DNA of 64,000 nt. Origin: Raineyella sp. LH-20. GTDB taxonomy: Bacteria; Actinomycetota; Actinomycetes; Propionibacteriales; Propionibacteriaceae. Under the pieces are notes generated by a model. The model did not search any database. It worked only from the letters and a program-made list of their open reading frames with translations, and was not told where the DNA came from. The DNA is taken from assembly GCF_033110965.1 (NCBI RefSeq), contig NZ_CP137003.1, forward strand, positions 2,232,001 to 2,296,000, written 5' to 3'. Below are positions 1 through 6,854 of the stretch, one piece after another. Made by a program: the position numbers and the translations under genes. Numbering within the stretch: the stretch's first letter is position 1; each line of letters begins with the position of its first letter.

Positions 1-238
1 AGTCGCAGTCGTTGTTGCGGACCTTCAGGCCGCCGGCCGGGACCACCAGCCGCTCACCGGGGAAGGCCGCGCCGATGGTGCTGCGGCGGACCGCCGCCGG
101 ATCCGCGGCGGGCAATCGGTCCGGAAGATCGGAGGAGTACGGGGCCCACCCGTCGACGATGAACGTGCGGAACGCCTCGGAGAACGGGCTCTGGCGGTTC
201 GGCAGCTTCTCGGTGGTGGTGACCTCGTCTTCAGCCAT
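1..238 (-). CDS. pepP: Aminopeptidase P family protein, N-terminal fragment (runs off the window start)
   Basis: The first 79 codons are visible, beginning MAEDEVTTTEKLPNRQSPF. The stretch GERLVVPAGGLKVRNNDCD matches the start of the N-terminal domain of actinobacterial Xaa-Pro aminopeptidases, which remove an N-terminal residue next to proline in the cytoplasm. The catalytic creatinase-fold domain with its metal ligands lies outside the window, so activity cannot be judged. It is divergent from the zinc-ribbon gene, with about 170 bp between the two starts. The call rests on a short stretch but the motif is characteristic. Confidence 0.72.
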   Translation of the reverse strand, partial: MAEDEVTTTEKLPNRQSPFSEAFRTFIVDGWAPYSSDLPDRLPAADPAAVRRSTIGAAFPGERLVVPAGGLKVRNNDCD

Positions 239-409
239 GGCCCCCATTCTGACACCGGGCCCGGAGGAGCCGGCCCTGCCACGTCCCCGGAGAAGGGCGT
301 CGTCGCCCGGAGACGGCGTCGTCCCTGGGGAAAGACGTCCGTGGTGCGGGGGCGGCGTACGGTCGCGGGTCGATAGAGTGGGAAACCACATCGGAACAGC
401 GGAGGACGA

Positions 410-1153
410 ATGGCGATGAAGGCCCCGGCGAGCGCACAGCGCAGGCTCCTTGACCTGAACAAGGTCGACACCACCCTCCTGCGGCTCGCGCACCGGCGGA
501 AGCATCTGCCCGAGCATGCGGAGGTCCTGCGCATCCAGGCCGAGCTGGCCACCATCGACGACGAGCTGACCGCCGCCGAGACGGCGGTCGCCGACGGCGA
601 ACTGGCGCAGCGGCGGGCCGAGGCGGACCTGGAGCCGGTGCGGGAGCGCCGCGCGCGCGACCAGGCGCGGATCGACGCCGGGGACGTCGACGCGAAGGCC
701 CTGCGCGGGCTGGTCGACGAGGCGGCCCACCTCGACCGGCGGATCGGGGAGCTGGAGGACCTCGAGCTGGAGGCGATGGAGCAGCTCGAGCAGGCCACCA
801 CCGTCCGCGACGAGGTGGCCGGACGCCGCGCCGGGCTGGACGCCCGGCTCAAGGAGGCGGTGGCGGCCCGGACGAAGGTCGCTCAGCAGATCGACACCGA
901 GGCCAAGGGACAGCTGGCGGTCCGCGCCGGCTACGTGGCCGAGGTCCCGGGCGACTTGTTCGCGCTGTACGAGAAGATCCGCCAGCATCTCGGCTCGGGG
1001 GCGGCCGCCCTGGTGGCCCGCCGCTGCGAGGGGTGCGGATTGGAGGCCAACGCCTCGGACCTGCGGTCGTACGCCGCGGCCGCCGCCGATGACGTGGTGC
1101 GGTGCGCCGAGTGCGGCCGGATCCTGGTCCGCACCGCGGAGTCCGGCCTCTGA
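410..1153 (+). CDS. C4-type zinc-ribbon coiled-coil protein (DUF164/CdsZ type, Rv2229c-like)
   Basis: 247 aa. Residues about 10-180 are a long heptad-like coiled coil rich in Glu, Arg, Ala and Leu, followed by a C-terminal zinc ribbon with two Cys pairs, CEGCG and CAECG. This is the architecture of the DUF164 family, conserved in Actinobacteria and related to Rv2229c of M. tuberculosis. Its biochemical role in Actinobacteria is not settled; nucleic-acid or trafficking scaffold roles have been suggested for relatives. In M. tuberculosis the neighbour is an RNase H/phosphatase. Here the downstream gene is a different nuclease (RNB family), so a nucleic-acid link is plausible but inferred. Confidence 0.8.
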   Translation: MAMKAPASAQRRLLDLNKVDTTLLRLAHRRKHLPEHAEVLRIQAELATIDDELTAAETAVADGELAQRRAEADLEPVRERRARDQARIDAGDVDAKALRGLVDEAAHLDRRIGELEDLELEAMEQLEQATTVRDEVAGRRAGLDARLKEAVAARTKVAQQIDTEAKGQLAVRAGYVAEVPGDLFALYEKIRQHLGSGAAALVARRCEGCGLEANASDLRSYAAAAADDVVRCAECGRILVRTAESGL

Positions 1154-1269
1154 GCTCTGGCGGCACGGCGGGTGAGCCCTGGCGACTCGGCGGTGTGAGC
1201 CCCGCCGGCATGGCAGTGTGAGCCCCGCCGGGACGGCGGTGTCGCCACCCCCGCGCGTAGGGTGGGCAC

Positions 1270-2733
1270 ATGCCAGCGCGCCATCTCAACCTGCATGGCG
1301 TCGTCCCGTCCGCGCTCGCCGAGGGGGTCGCCCGCCTGCAGTCGCGGCTTCACATCCCGGATGCCTTCCCCGCCGATGTCCTGGCCGCCGCCGACGAGGC
1401 CGCCCGGGCGCCCAGCCTGCCGACCCTCGATCGTACGGACCTCGACCTGGTCACCATCGACCCGCCGGGCTCGCGCGACCTCGACCAGGCGGTCCACATC
1501 ACCCGGGATGGCACCGGCTACCTGGTGTCGTACGCGATCGCTGACATCGCCGCCTTCGTCCGGCCCGGCGATCCGATCGACACCGAGGCTCATCGTCGCG
1601 GGCAGACGTTCTACGCCCCGCACCGACGGTTCCCACTGCACCCGCCCGTCCTGTCGGAGGGGGCGGCGAGCCTGCTGCCGGGCGAGGTGCGCCCGGCATT
1701 GCTGTGGCAGATCAGGTTGGACTCCGACGGGGCGACGGTGGAGAAGCATGTCGGCCGGGCCCTGGTCCGGTCCCGCGCCCAGCTCAGCTATGACGAGGTC
1801 CAGATGGAGCTGGACACCGACCGGGCGGACGACTCCCTCGACCTGCTCCGGGAGGTCGGCCTGTTGCGCGAGGAGCGTGAAGCGGCGCGCGGCGGGGTCA
1901 GCCTCAACATCCCGGAGCAGGAGATCGAGGTCCGTTCCCCCGGCCGCTGGCGGTTGAAGTTCCGTCGCCCGGTCCGGATCGAGGACTGGAACGCCCAGAT
2001 CTCGCTGCTCACCGGGATGTCCGCGGCCCGGATCATGCTCGACCACAAGGTCGGCATCCTGCGTACGCTGCCGCACGCCGAGCCGACCGCGTTGTCCAAG
2101 CTGAGGCGTACGGCGGCCGCCCTGGAGATCCCCTGGCCGACCGGCCAGCCGTATCCGGAGTTCGTCCGGACCCTGGACATGCAGCGGCCCGAGGACGCGG
2201 CGATGGGGTATGCCGCAACGATGCTGTTCCGTGGCGCCGACTACGACGCGTTCGACGGGACCCATCCGCTGCTCGACGTCCACGCCGCCCTGGCCACCGA
2301 GTACGCCCACGTCACCGCACCGTTGCGTCGTCTCGTCGACCGCTACACCGAGGAGACCTGCGTGGCGCTGTGCTCCGGGCGGCCGGTGCCGGAGTGGGTG
2401 CTCGCGGCGTACGCACGCCTGCCGGAGGAGATGAACGCCTCCAACAACCGCGCCGCCACCTTCGAGCACGCGATCATCGACATGACCGAGGCACTCACCC
2501 TCTCCGGTCGGGTCGGCCAGGAGTTCGTCGGCACGGTGATCGAGCTGCGCGGGAAGGCCCCGGAGCGGGCACGGGTGATGATCAACAAGCCGGCCGTCGA
2601 GGCCGACGTGGTCGGCACCCCGCAGCTCGGCGAGCGGCTGCGGGTCCGGCTCGACCGGGTCGACGTCGCCCAGGGGCGGACGGAGTTCAGCCTCGTCGAG
2701 CACGTGCTGGGCCCCAGCCGCCCGCGCGGGTGA
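1270..2733 (+). CDS. RNB-domain ribonuclease (RNase II/R family)
   Basis: 487 aa, shorter than RNase R. The RNB catalytic core is clear: the signature PGSRDLDQAVHI near residue 70 carries the metal-binding Asp residues, followed by YAIADIAAFV and, later, HVTAPLRRLVDRY. Predicted to degrade RNA 3' to 5' in the cytoplasm. It lacks the N-terminal cold-shock domains of full-length RNase R and has only a short C-terminal S1/OB-like region (EFVGTVIELRG), as in the short actinobacterial RNB proteins. The ATG at 1270 is preceded by imperfect short direct repeats (1166-1240) without an obvious Shine-Dalgarno site. The RNase P RNA gene follows after about 45 bp. Confidence 0.9.
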   Translation: MPARHLNLHGVVPSALAEGVARLQSRLHIPDAFPADVLAAADEAARAPSLPTLDRTDLDLVTIDPPGSRDLDQAVHITRDGTGYLVSYAIADIAAFVRPGDPIDTEAHRRGQTFYAPHRRFPLHPPVLSEGAASLLPGEVRPALLWQIRLDSDGATVEKHVGRALVRSRAQLSYDEVQMELDTDRADDSLDLLREVGLLREEREAARGGVSLNIPEQEIEVRSPGRWRLKFRRPVRIEDWNAQISLLTGMSAARIMLDHKVGILRTLPHAEPTALSKLRRTAAALEIPWPTGQPYPEFVRTLDMQRPEDAAMGYAATMLFRGADYDAFDGTHPLLDVHAALATEYAHVTAPLRRLVDRYTEETCVALCSGRPVPEWVLAAYARLPEEMNASNNRAATFEHAIIDMTEALTLSGRVGQEFVGTVIELRGKAPERARVMINKPAVEADVVGTPQLGERLRVRLDRVDVAQGRTEFSLVEHVLGPSRPRG

Positions 2734-2777
2734 ACCGACCGGTCGGCGGACGGGCGGGGATGGCGTAGACTGGTCCG

Positions 2778-3140
2778 TCGGACGAGTCGGGCGGACGGCC
2801 GCGGCACGCGAGTGCTGAGGAAAGTCCGGGCTCCACAGAGCAGGGTGGTGGGTAACGCCCACCCGGGGTGACCCGCGGGACAGTGCCACAGAAAACAGAC
2901 CGCCCGCCTTCACGGCGGGTAAGGGTGAAACGGTGGTGCAAGAGACCACCAGCACCCCAGGTGACTGGGGTGGCTCGGTAAACCCCACCCGGAGCAAGAC
3001 CAGACAGGGAGCGTTCGAGGGCTGCTCGCCCGAGCTCCCGGGTAGGTCGCGCGAGGCCGCTGGTGACAGCGGTCCAAGATAGATGGTCGTCGGCGCCTTC
3101 GGGCGTCACAGAACCCGGCTTATAGCCCGGCTCGTCCCCA
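2778..3140 (+). ncRNA. rnpB: RNase P RNA (bacterial type A)
   Basis: The hallmark conserved blocks occur in order: GAGGAAAGTCCGGGCTCC near 2817, ACAGAAAACAGACCGCC near 2890, GGTAAGGGTGAAACGGTGG near 2920, AGATAGATGGTCGTCG near 3080 and ACAGAACCCGGCTTATAG near 3110. The 5' GACGAG and 3' CTCGTC pair as helix P1, which fixes the approximate ends. It is the ribozyme that removes 5' leaders from pre-tRNA. The lower-GC toxin-antitoxin island begins about 300 bp downstream; stable RNA genes are common integration sites, but no duplicated 3' end was found. Confidence 0.97.
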
Positions 3141-3433
3141 CACCTTGCCCAGACGGGTCAAGCAGCGGTGCATGAACCTGCACACCCCTGTGCATACGTG
3201 GTTCGGCGGCATCAGGCCTCACGTCGCTGTAGTTTCTGCACATGGACTGCCTGCGGGCGCCCCTGCCCAGCAGCAAATGGAGTTCCGGCGGCAGGACTGC
3301 GCAGGAGAGGACGACCAGGACCAGGGTGGGGACCAGGAGTAGTTGGCATGTACCGGGGGGATCGGGCGGCGATGGTTGGCCGGGTGGCTGATCGAAGACT
3401 GAGAATTTCGGCAACCAGCTTGCCGGATCCAGG
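3141..3433. other. Intergenic stretch between rnpB and the toxin-antitoxin island
   Basis: About 290 bp without a convincing gene. The short open frames lack start signals and family resemblance. The GC content falls gradually towards the island. No tRNA and no repeat of the rnpB 3' end was seen. Confidence 0.5.
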
Positions 3434-3453
3434 TGTTTAGCGTTGACTAAACA
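3434..3453. promoter_or_regulatory. Perfect inverted repeat at the toxin-antitoxin promoter (putative operator)
   Basis: TGTTTAG (3434-3440), a 6-nt spacer, then CTAAACA (3447-3453): a perfect 7-bp dyad overlapping the TTG that opens the toxin frame. TTGACT (3443-3448) inside the dyad resembles a -35 hexamer. Small dyads of this kind at the head of a type II toxin-antitoxin operon usually bind the XRE antitoxin for autorepression. The function is inferred. Confidence 0.5.
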
Positions 3454-3862
3454 CGGCGAACGTGAAGTGCACGTCGGGCTGGCTGTCCGAGTCGTAGCGG
3501 TCGTCCTGCCGGACGGATCGTGTCCGTTCGACGAGTACATCGAAGGCCTTCCGGTACGCGCGAAGGCTGCGCTGGACAGCAGACTGGAGATGTACTCGCA
3601 GGTCGGTCGGTTGCGACTCACCGACCAGATGAATCGGGTGGAGGCCTCCGGGCAGAAGTCAAGAGGGAAGCGAGCTGGGGAGACACTGTGGGAGATCAAG
3701 CATGCCGACGGCCCGGGCCGGCGGCTCTACGGATACCGGGTGGGGAGTACGTTCGTCATCACCCATGGTTCCGACAAGCGGCATCAGAAGAAGCTTGCCG
3801 CCGAGGTCAAGCTGGCTCAGAAGTACTACGAAGGGTGGTGCAGTGATGTCCGTCAGGGATGA
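3443..3862 (+). CDS. RelE/HigB-like toxin (Gp49/DUF891 type)
   Basis: Up to 139 aa from TTG 3443; GTG 3467 gives 131 aa and may be the true start, since the operator-like dyad covers the upstream codon. The middle LWEIKHADGPGRRLYGYRV and the tail ITHGSDKRHQKKLAAEVKLAQKYYE show the basic beta-sheet and 'KK...E...A' pattern of phage Gp49/HigB mRNA interferases, which cleave ribosome-bound mRNA. The antitoxin frame starts 17 bp before the stop, so the two are translationally coupled in the HigB-HigA order (toxin first). GC is lower than in neighbours, consistent with horizontal acquisition. Confidence 0.75.
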   Translation: MTKHGEREVHVGLAVRVVAVVLPDGSCPFDEYIEGLPVRAKAALDSRLEMYSQVGRLRLTDQMNRVEASGQKSRGKRAGETLWEIKHADGPGRRLYGYRVGSTFVITHGSDKRHQKKLAAEVKLAQKYYEGWCSDVRQG

Positions 3863-4274
3863 GGGTGCCGACTACCAGGAGATGGTCGCTGAAGAGCGCC
3901 TGGTCGGTGATGTCACTGAGCACATCGCCGAGGCCATGGAACAGCGAGGCGTCAGCAAGGCCGATCTCGCGAAGCTCTGTGGCGTCGGGCGATCTGCTAT
4001 CACCCAGCGCCTGACAGGCCGGACCAACCTGACACTTCGCATCGTCGCCAGCACCTTGTATCGTCTCGGCTTCGGACTCGAAGTCGCCCTCGTCGATCGT
4101 CAGCACGAGAACCGCACGACAAGGCTCCGCGACTATGAAGCCGAGTTCGCCTTCGCTGAAGACCGTGCCATCGATGGATCTGATGGCGTCGTTGTCAGAC
4201 TCCCTGGGATCCCTTGGGAGGCGCCAGTCACCGGTCAGCGTGGCACTCAAAGGAGTGAGCAGCTTGCCTGGTGA
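3846..4274 (+). CDS. XRE-family antitoxin (HigA-like)
   Basis: 142 aa from ATG 3846, overlapping the toxin by 17 bp. A helix-turn-helix lies at about residues 30-75: ISKADLAKLCGVGRSAITQRL-type spacing with SKADLAKLCGVGRSAITQRL as the core. It presumably neutralises the toxin encoded just upstream and represses the operon through the dyad at 3434-3453. The C-terminal 70 residues (RQHENRTTRLRDYEAEF onward) match no domain I recognise and may form the toxin-binding part. Its last 11 bp overlap the start of the next gene, which ties a third gene to the operon. Confidence 0.78.
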   Translation: MSVRDEGADYQEMVAEERLVGDVTEHIAEAMEQRGVSKADLAKLCGVGRSAITQRLTGRTNLTLRIVASTLYRLGFGLEVALVDRQHENRTTRLRDYEAEFAFAEDRAIDGSDGVVVRLPGIPWEAPVTGQRGTQRSEQLAW

Positions 4275-4761
4275 CGGAGACGAGCAAGCCGCCGTACCGC
4301 TCGGGGCCAACCTGCTGCTCTGTCGATATGCCGAAGCGAACGATGGTCTCCTCACCATTGTCGGTGGCGGCATCATGGTCGCTCCGTCGCCCGGCTCCCC
4401 TTGGTACCTGGCTGGATCGATCGATATTCCGAGCCGTTCAGTGGCGCAGGGTTTCCATCTCCGCTTGCTCGGTCCAGACCGACTTCCGGTAATCGGTGAA
4501 GGCGGTGCCTTCATCGAGGCACGCGTCAGGGTCTCTTCCGGCAACCCACAGGATTCACCGCCGGACGATGGTCGCATGCTGAGGATCCCCCTCGTGGTCC
4601 CGCTCCCCACGACTGAGCACTTTCCCGCCGCCGATTCTCTGGGGGAGATCCAGTACTGGGAGTTCTCGGGGGAAGCGATCCGCAGCGTCCTGCTTCCCTT
4701 CCGTATGTCATGGACCGGTCCGGGGGAAGAGAATCAGGATCCGGATGAGGATGACCGGTGA
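4264..4761 (+). CDS. Hypothetical protein resembling the DUF6941 family; third gene of the toxin-antitoxin operon
   Basis: 165 aa from TTG 4264, chosen because AAAGGAG (4249-4255) lies 8 nt upstream; GTG 4255 would sit inside that ribosome-binding site. The N-terminus GANLLLCRYAEANDGLLTIV followed by a GGG resembles the 'A-x-Y-A-x-x-x-G-K-L-x-I-x-G-G' opening of DUF6941, small beta-rich proteins of unknown function. No transmembrane segment or signal peptide is visible. Overlap with the antitoxin by 11 bp indicates co-translation. Its job is unknown. A role as chaperone or effector of the pair is only a guess from context. Confidence 0.6.
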   Translation: MPGDGDEQAAVPLGANLLLCRYAEANDGLLTIVGGGIMVAPSPGSPWYLAGSIDIPSRSVAQGFHLRLLGPDRLPVIGEGGAFIEARVRVSSGNPQDSPPDDGRMLRIPLVVPLPTTEHFPAADSLGEIQYWEFSGEAIRSVLLPFRMSWTGPGEENQDPDEDDR

Positions 4762-5148
4762 TCCGCCGGGAGGACAGCCCCAAGTCTTCGGCACCGTGCA
4801 TGGACCTGAACCGTCGGCCGTGGTTCATCCCGAAGCGCCAGAGCAAGTAGTGCAATGTGGATCGTCGCGGGTGGCCGGGTGAATGAGGGTGAGTCAGCAG
4901 TCCGACGTGGCGGGCTTCCAGGATGCGCAGTGAGTGGTGCTGGGTCCGATGATGCCGGCGTGCCGCGCGACGAGGGTCGTCACGTTCGGTCGGGTCCGAT
5001 TGAGGGCATCGGTCGCATCACTCGGAATGTGGTGCTTGGTCTGCGCCTCTCCCAGAGTCCAGTTGGAGACGCTGGTTCTGAGAGGTTGCACGCGTCTGTG
5101 TTCGTGCCGGTCCCGCCCTGCAGAACCTGAGACCGTTAGGCTCCGGCT
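4762..5148. other. Gene-free stretch at the right edge of the lower-GC island
   Basis: About 390 bp. No frame here has a credible start and family resemblance on either strand. It may hold decayed sequence from the transfer that brought the toxin-antitoxin genes, but no terminal repeats or attachment site were found. Confidence 0.45.
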
Positions 5149-5859
5149 ATGAACAGGGAGCGTTGGGGAAACGTCGGCCTCGTCGTTCTGGCCGTGGTGA
5201 CCGTGGCGGCCGTGGTGTTGACCTTCCTGAAGATGGAGCGCGCCACCGCCGAACCGGCGACGGCCCTGCCCGCACCGACCGCCTCGTCCGCCGCCACCCG
5301 CCCGCGGGCGGTGTTCCTCGGCGATGCCTACACCACCGGCACCGGCAGTGACGGGACCCGATGGACGACCCTGGTGGCCGAGCGGATGGGCTGGGACGAG
5401 GTCAACCTCGGCCACGACGGCACCGGCTATGTCACGTCCGTGACCGGCGACCTGGCCAAGAAGTACTGCGGTCTCGACCGCTGTCCGTCGTACGGCGAGA
5501 CGGTCGACGACGTGGTGGCGGCGAAGCCGGACATCGTCGTGGTCTCCGGCGGCCGGGTCGACGGGACGAGGAAGGTCTCCTCGGCGGCCGCAGCCTTGTT
5601 CGCCGATCTCAGTTCGAAGGTGCCGGCGGCCCGCGTCATCGTGGTCGCGCCGTTCTTCGACGATGACCCTGTCCCGGCCTGGTTGACCGCGCAGGCGAGC
5701 GCACTCGAGGCTGCCGCGGCCGAGGCGGGCGTCGACTACATCGACGCCGGGCAGCCGCTCACCGGGCACAGCGAGCTCCTGTCGGGCGATGGGGTCCGGC
5801 CCAATGCACAGGGCCACGGGGCTCTCGCCGATGCTGTTGCTGAGAAGCTCGGCGACTGA
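5149..5859 (+). CDS. SGNH/GDSL-hydrolase-like exported protein lacking catalytic residues
   Basis: 236 aa. One hydrophobic segment at residues 9-27 (signal anchor), then a low-complexity stretch, then an SGNH fold. Block I reads FLGDAYTTG instead of GDSxTxG, so the nucleophilic Ser is Ala60. Block II keeps its Gly (LGHDGTGY). Block III reads SGGRVDG where GxND is expected. Block V reads GDGVRPNAQGH, with Arg217 where DxxH needs His. Three of the four catalytic blocks are altered while the fold-defining residues remain, so this is probably a non-hydrolytic, perhaps carbohydrate-binding, cell-surface protein. An acetyltransferase gene follows 43 bp downstream. Confidence 0.8.
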   Translation: MNRERWGNVGLVVLAVVTVAAVVLTFLKMERATAEPATALPAPTASSAATRPRAVFLGDAYTTGTGSDGTRWTTLVAERMGWDEVNLGHDGTGYVTSVTGDLAKKYCGLDRCPSYGETVDDVVAAKPDIVVVSGGRVDGTRKVSSAAAALFADLSSKVPAARVIVVAPFFDDDPVPAWLTAQASALEAAAAEAGVDYIDAGQPLTGHSELLSGDGVRPNAQGHGALADAVAEKLGD

Positions 5860-5902
5860 CCTGTGGGATCCGGCAGGCGAAGACACAGTAGGCTCACAGG
5901 TC

Positions 5903-6418
5903 ATGGGGTTGGGGCTGAAGACGCGCGCCCGGCGGATGGCCGAGGCGATCGCGTTCTCCGGGATGGTCAGCATGCGATCGAGGTGGAAGGTGCTGCGTCG
6001 ACTCGGCTGGTCCGGGATCGGCCCCGCGCACATCCGCGACGGCTGCTACATCAACGGCACCGACCTGACCACCGCTCCGGGCTGCTACTTCAACCGCGAA
6101 GTGCTGATCGACTGCTCGGCCGCGGTGACGCTCGGCAGTCACGTGCAGATCGGTCCCCGGGCGATGATCATGACCGCCACCCACCAGGTCGGCGAACAGT
6201 GCATGCGGGCCGGAGCGCCGGATCCGCGGCCGATCACCATCGGTGACGGCGTGTGGATCGGAGCGGGCGCGATCGTCCTCCCCGGGGTGACTGTCGGGGA
6301 CGGGTGCATCATCGCCGGCGGCGCGGTGGTCACGACGGACTGCGCGCCGGACGGCCTGTACGCCGGCTGCCCGGCCGTACGGCACAAGGACCTGCCGGTC
6401 GCGAGCCACGGGGAGTAG
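5903..6418 (+). CDS. Left-handed beta-helix acyltransferase (NodL/maltose O-acetyltransferase type)
   Basis: 171 aa from ATG 5903. Hexapeptide repeats run through the C-terminal half (ITIGDGVWIGAGAIVLPGVT, VGDGCIIAGGAVVTTD), and TATHQVGEQ carries the His expected to activate the acceptor hydroxyl. Predicted to move an acetyl group from acetyl-CoA to a sugar. The SGNH-like gene just upstream is interesting because SGNH proteins often remove O-acetyl groups; here that partner looks inactive. The specific acceptor cannot be told. Confidence 0.85.
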   Translation: MGLGLKTRARRMAEAIAFSGMVSMRSRWKVLRRLGWSGIGPAHIRDGCYINGTDLTTAPGCYFNREVLIDCSAAVTLGSHVQIGPRAMIMTATHQVGEQCMRAGAPDPRPITIGDGVWIGAGAIVLPGVTVGDGCIIAGGAVVTTDCAPDGLYAGCPAVRHKDLPVASHGE

Positions 6419-6450
6419 GCCTGCAGTCCGGACCGCGGGTCGGCCGGCGG

Positions 6451-6822
6451 CTAGCTGGTCGGCCGCAGACGCGTACGGATCGCTTCGTCGACCTGGTCCT
6501 GGGTGGGCAGCCCGGCAAGGCCTCGGTCGGTCCGGTAGACCCGGCAGGCCAGGTCGTCGGTGCGTCGCCCGGGGAACAGGTCGACGCCGTCGACCAGGAT
6601 CGTCGGGGAACCGGCGAACGCCACCGCGGCCGCCTCGGTTCGGGTCTGCAGGACGACGTACTCGACATCCACCTCGGCATGCCCGGCGGCGTCGAGGGCG
6701 CGACGGATCATCGCGCCGGCCTCGGCCCAGTTGGGGCATTCCTCGATGTGCAGCACCTGCACCGTCGGCCCGGCGCCCCCGGTCGGGGAGGGCTGCGGGG
6801 GAGTCGGGTCGTCGGTGGGCAT
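6451..6822 (-). CDS. Thioredoxin-fold protein with a single-Cys CPNW motif
   Basis: 123 aa from ATG 6822. After a Pro-rich leader, VQVLHIEECPNWAEA opens a thioredoxin-like fold, and FAGSPTILVDGVDLFPG supplies the cis-Pro loop. Members of this small actinobacterial family have one conserved Cys in place of CxxC (here CPNW) and are annotated as thioredoxin-like or alkylmercury-lyase-associated. The target is unknown. It lies 32 bp downstream of the ABC ATPase gene on the same strand and could be co-transcribed with it. Confidence 0.7.
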   Translation of the reverse strand: MPTDDPTPPQPSPTGGAGPTVQVLHIEECPNWAEAGAMIRRALDAAGHAEVDVEYVVLQTRTEAAAVAFAGSPTILVDGVDLFPGRRTDDLACRVYRTDRGLAGLPTQDQVDEAIRTRLRPTS

Positions 6823-6854
6823 CGGGCTGTCGGTGGGTATCGGGGGTGGGCCGA

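Noticed and set aside
931-2997. 688-aa open frame on the minus strand
   Set aside because: It covers the RNB nuclease gene and part of rnpB. Its product has no family resemblance and arises from GC-rich codon structure on the opposite strand.
3141-5148. Prophage or integrative element inserted at rnpB
   Set aside because: No integrase, no duplicated rnpB end and no other phage genes. Only a small three-gene island is supported.
4894-6033. 379-aa minus-strand frame over the SGNH-like gene
   Set aside because: Antisense to a gene with a signal anchor and recognisable blocks. Its C-terminal part in the gap looked faintly transposase-like but has no DDE or other motif.
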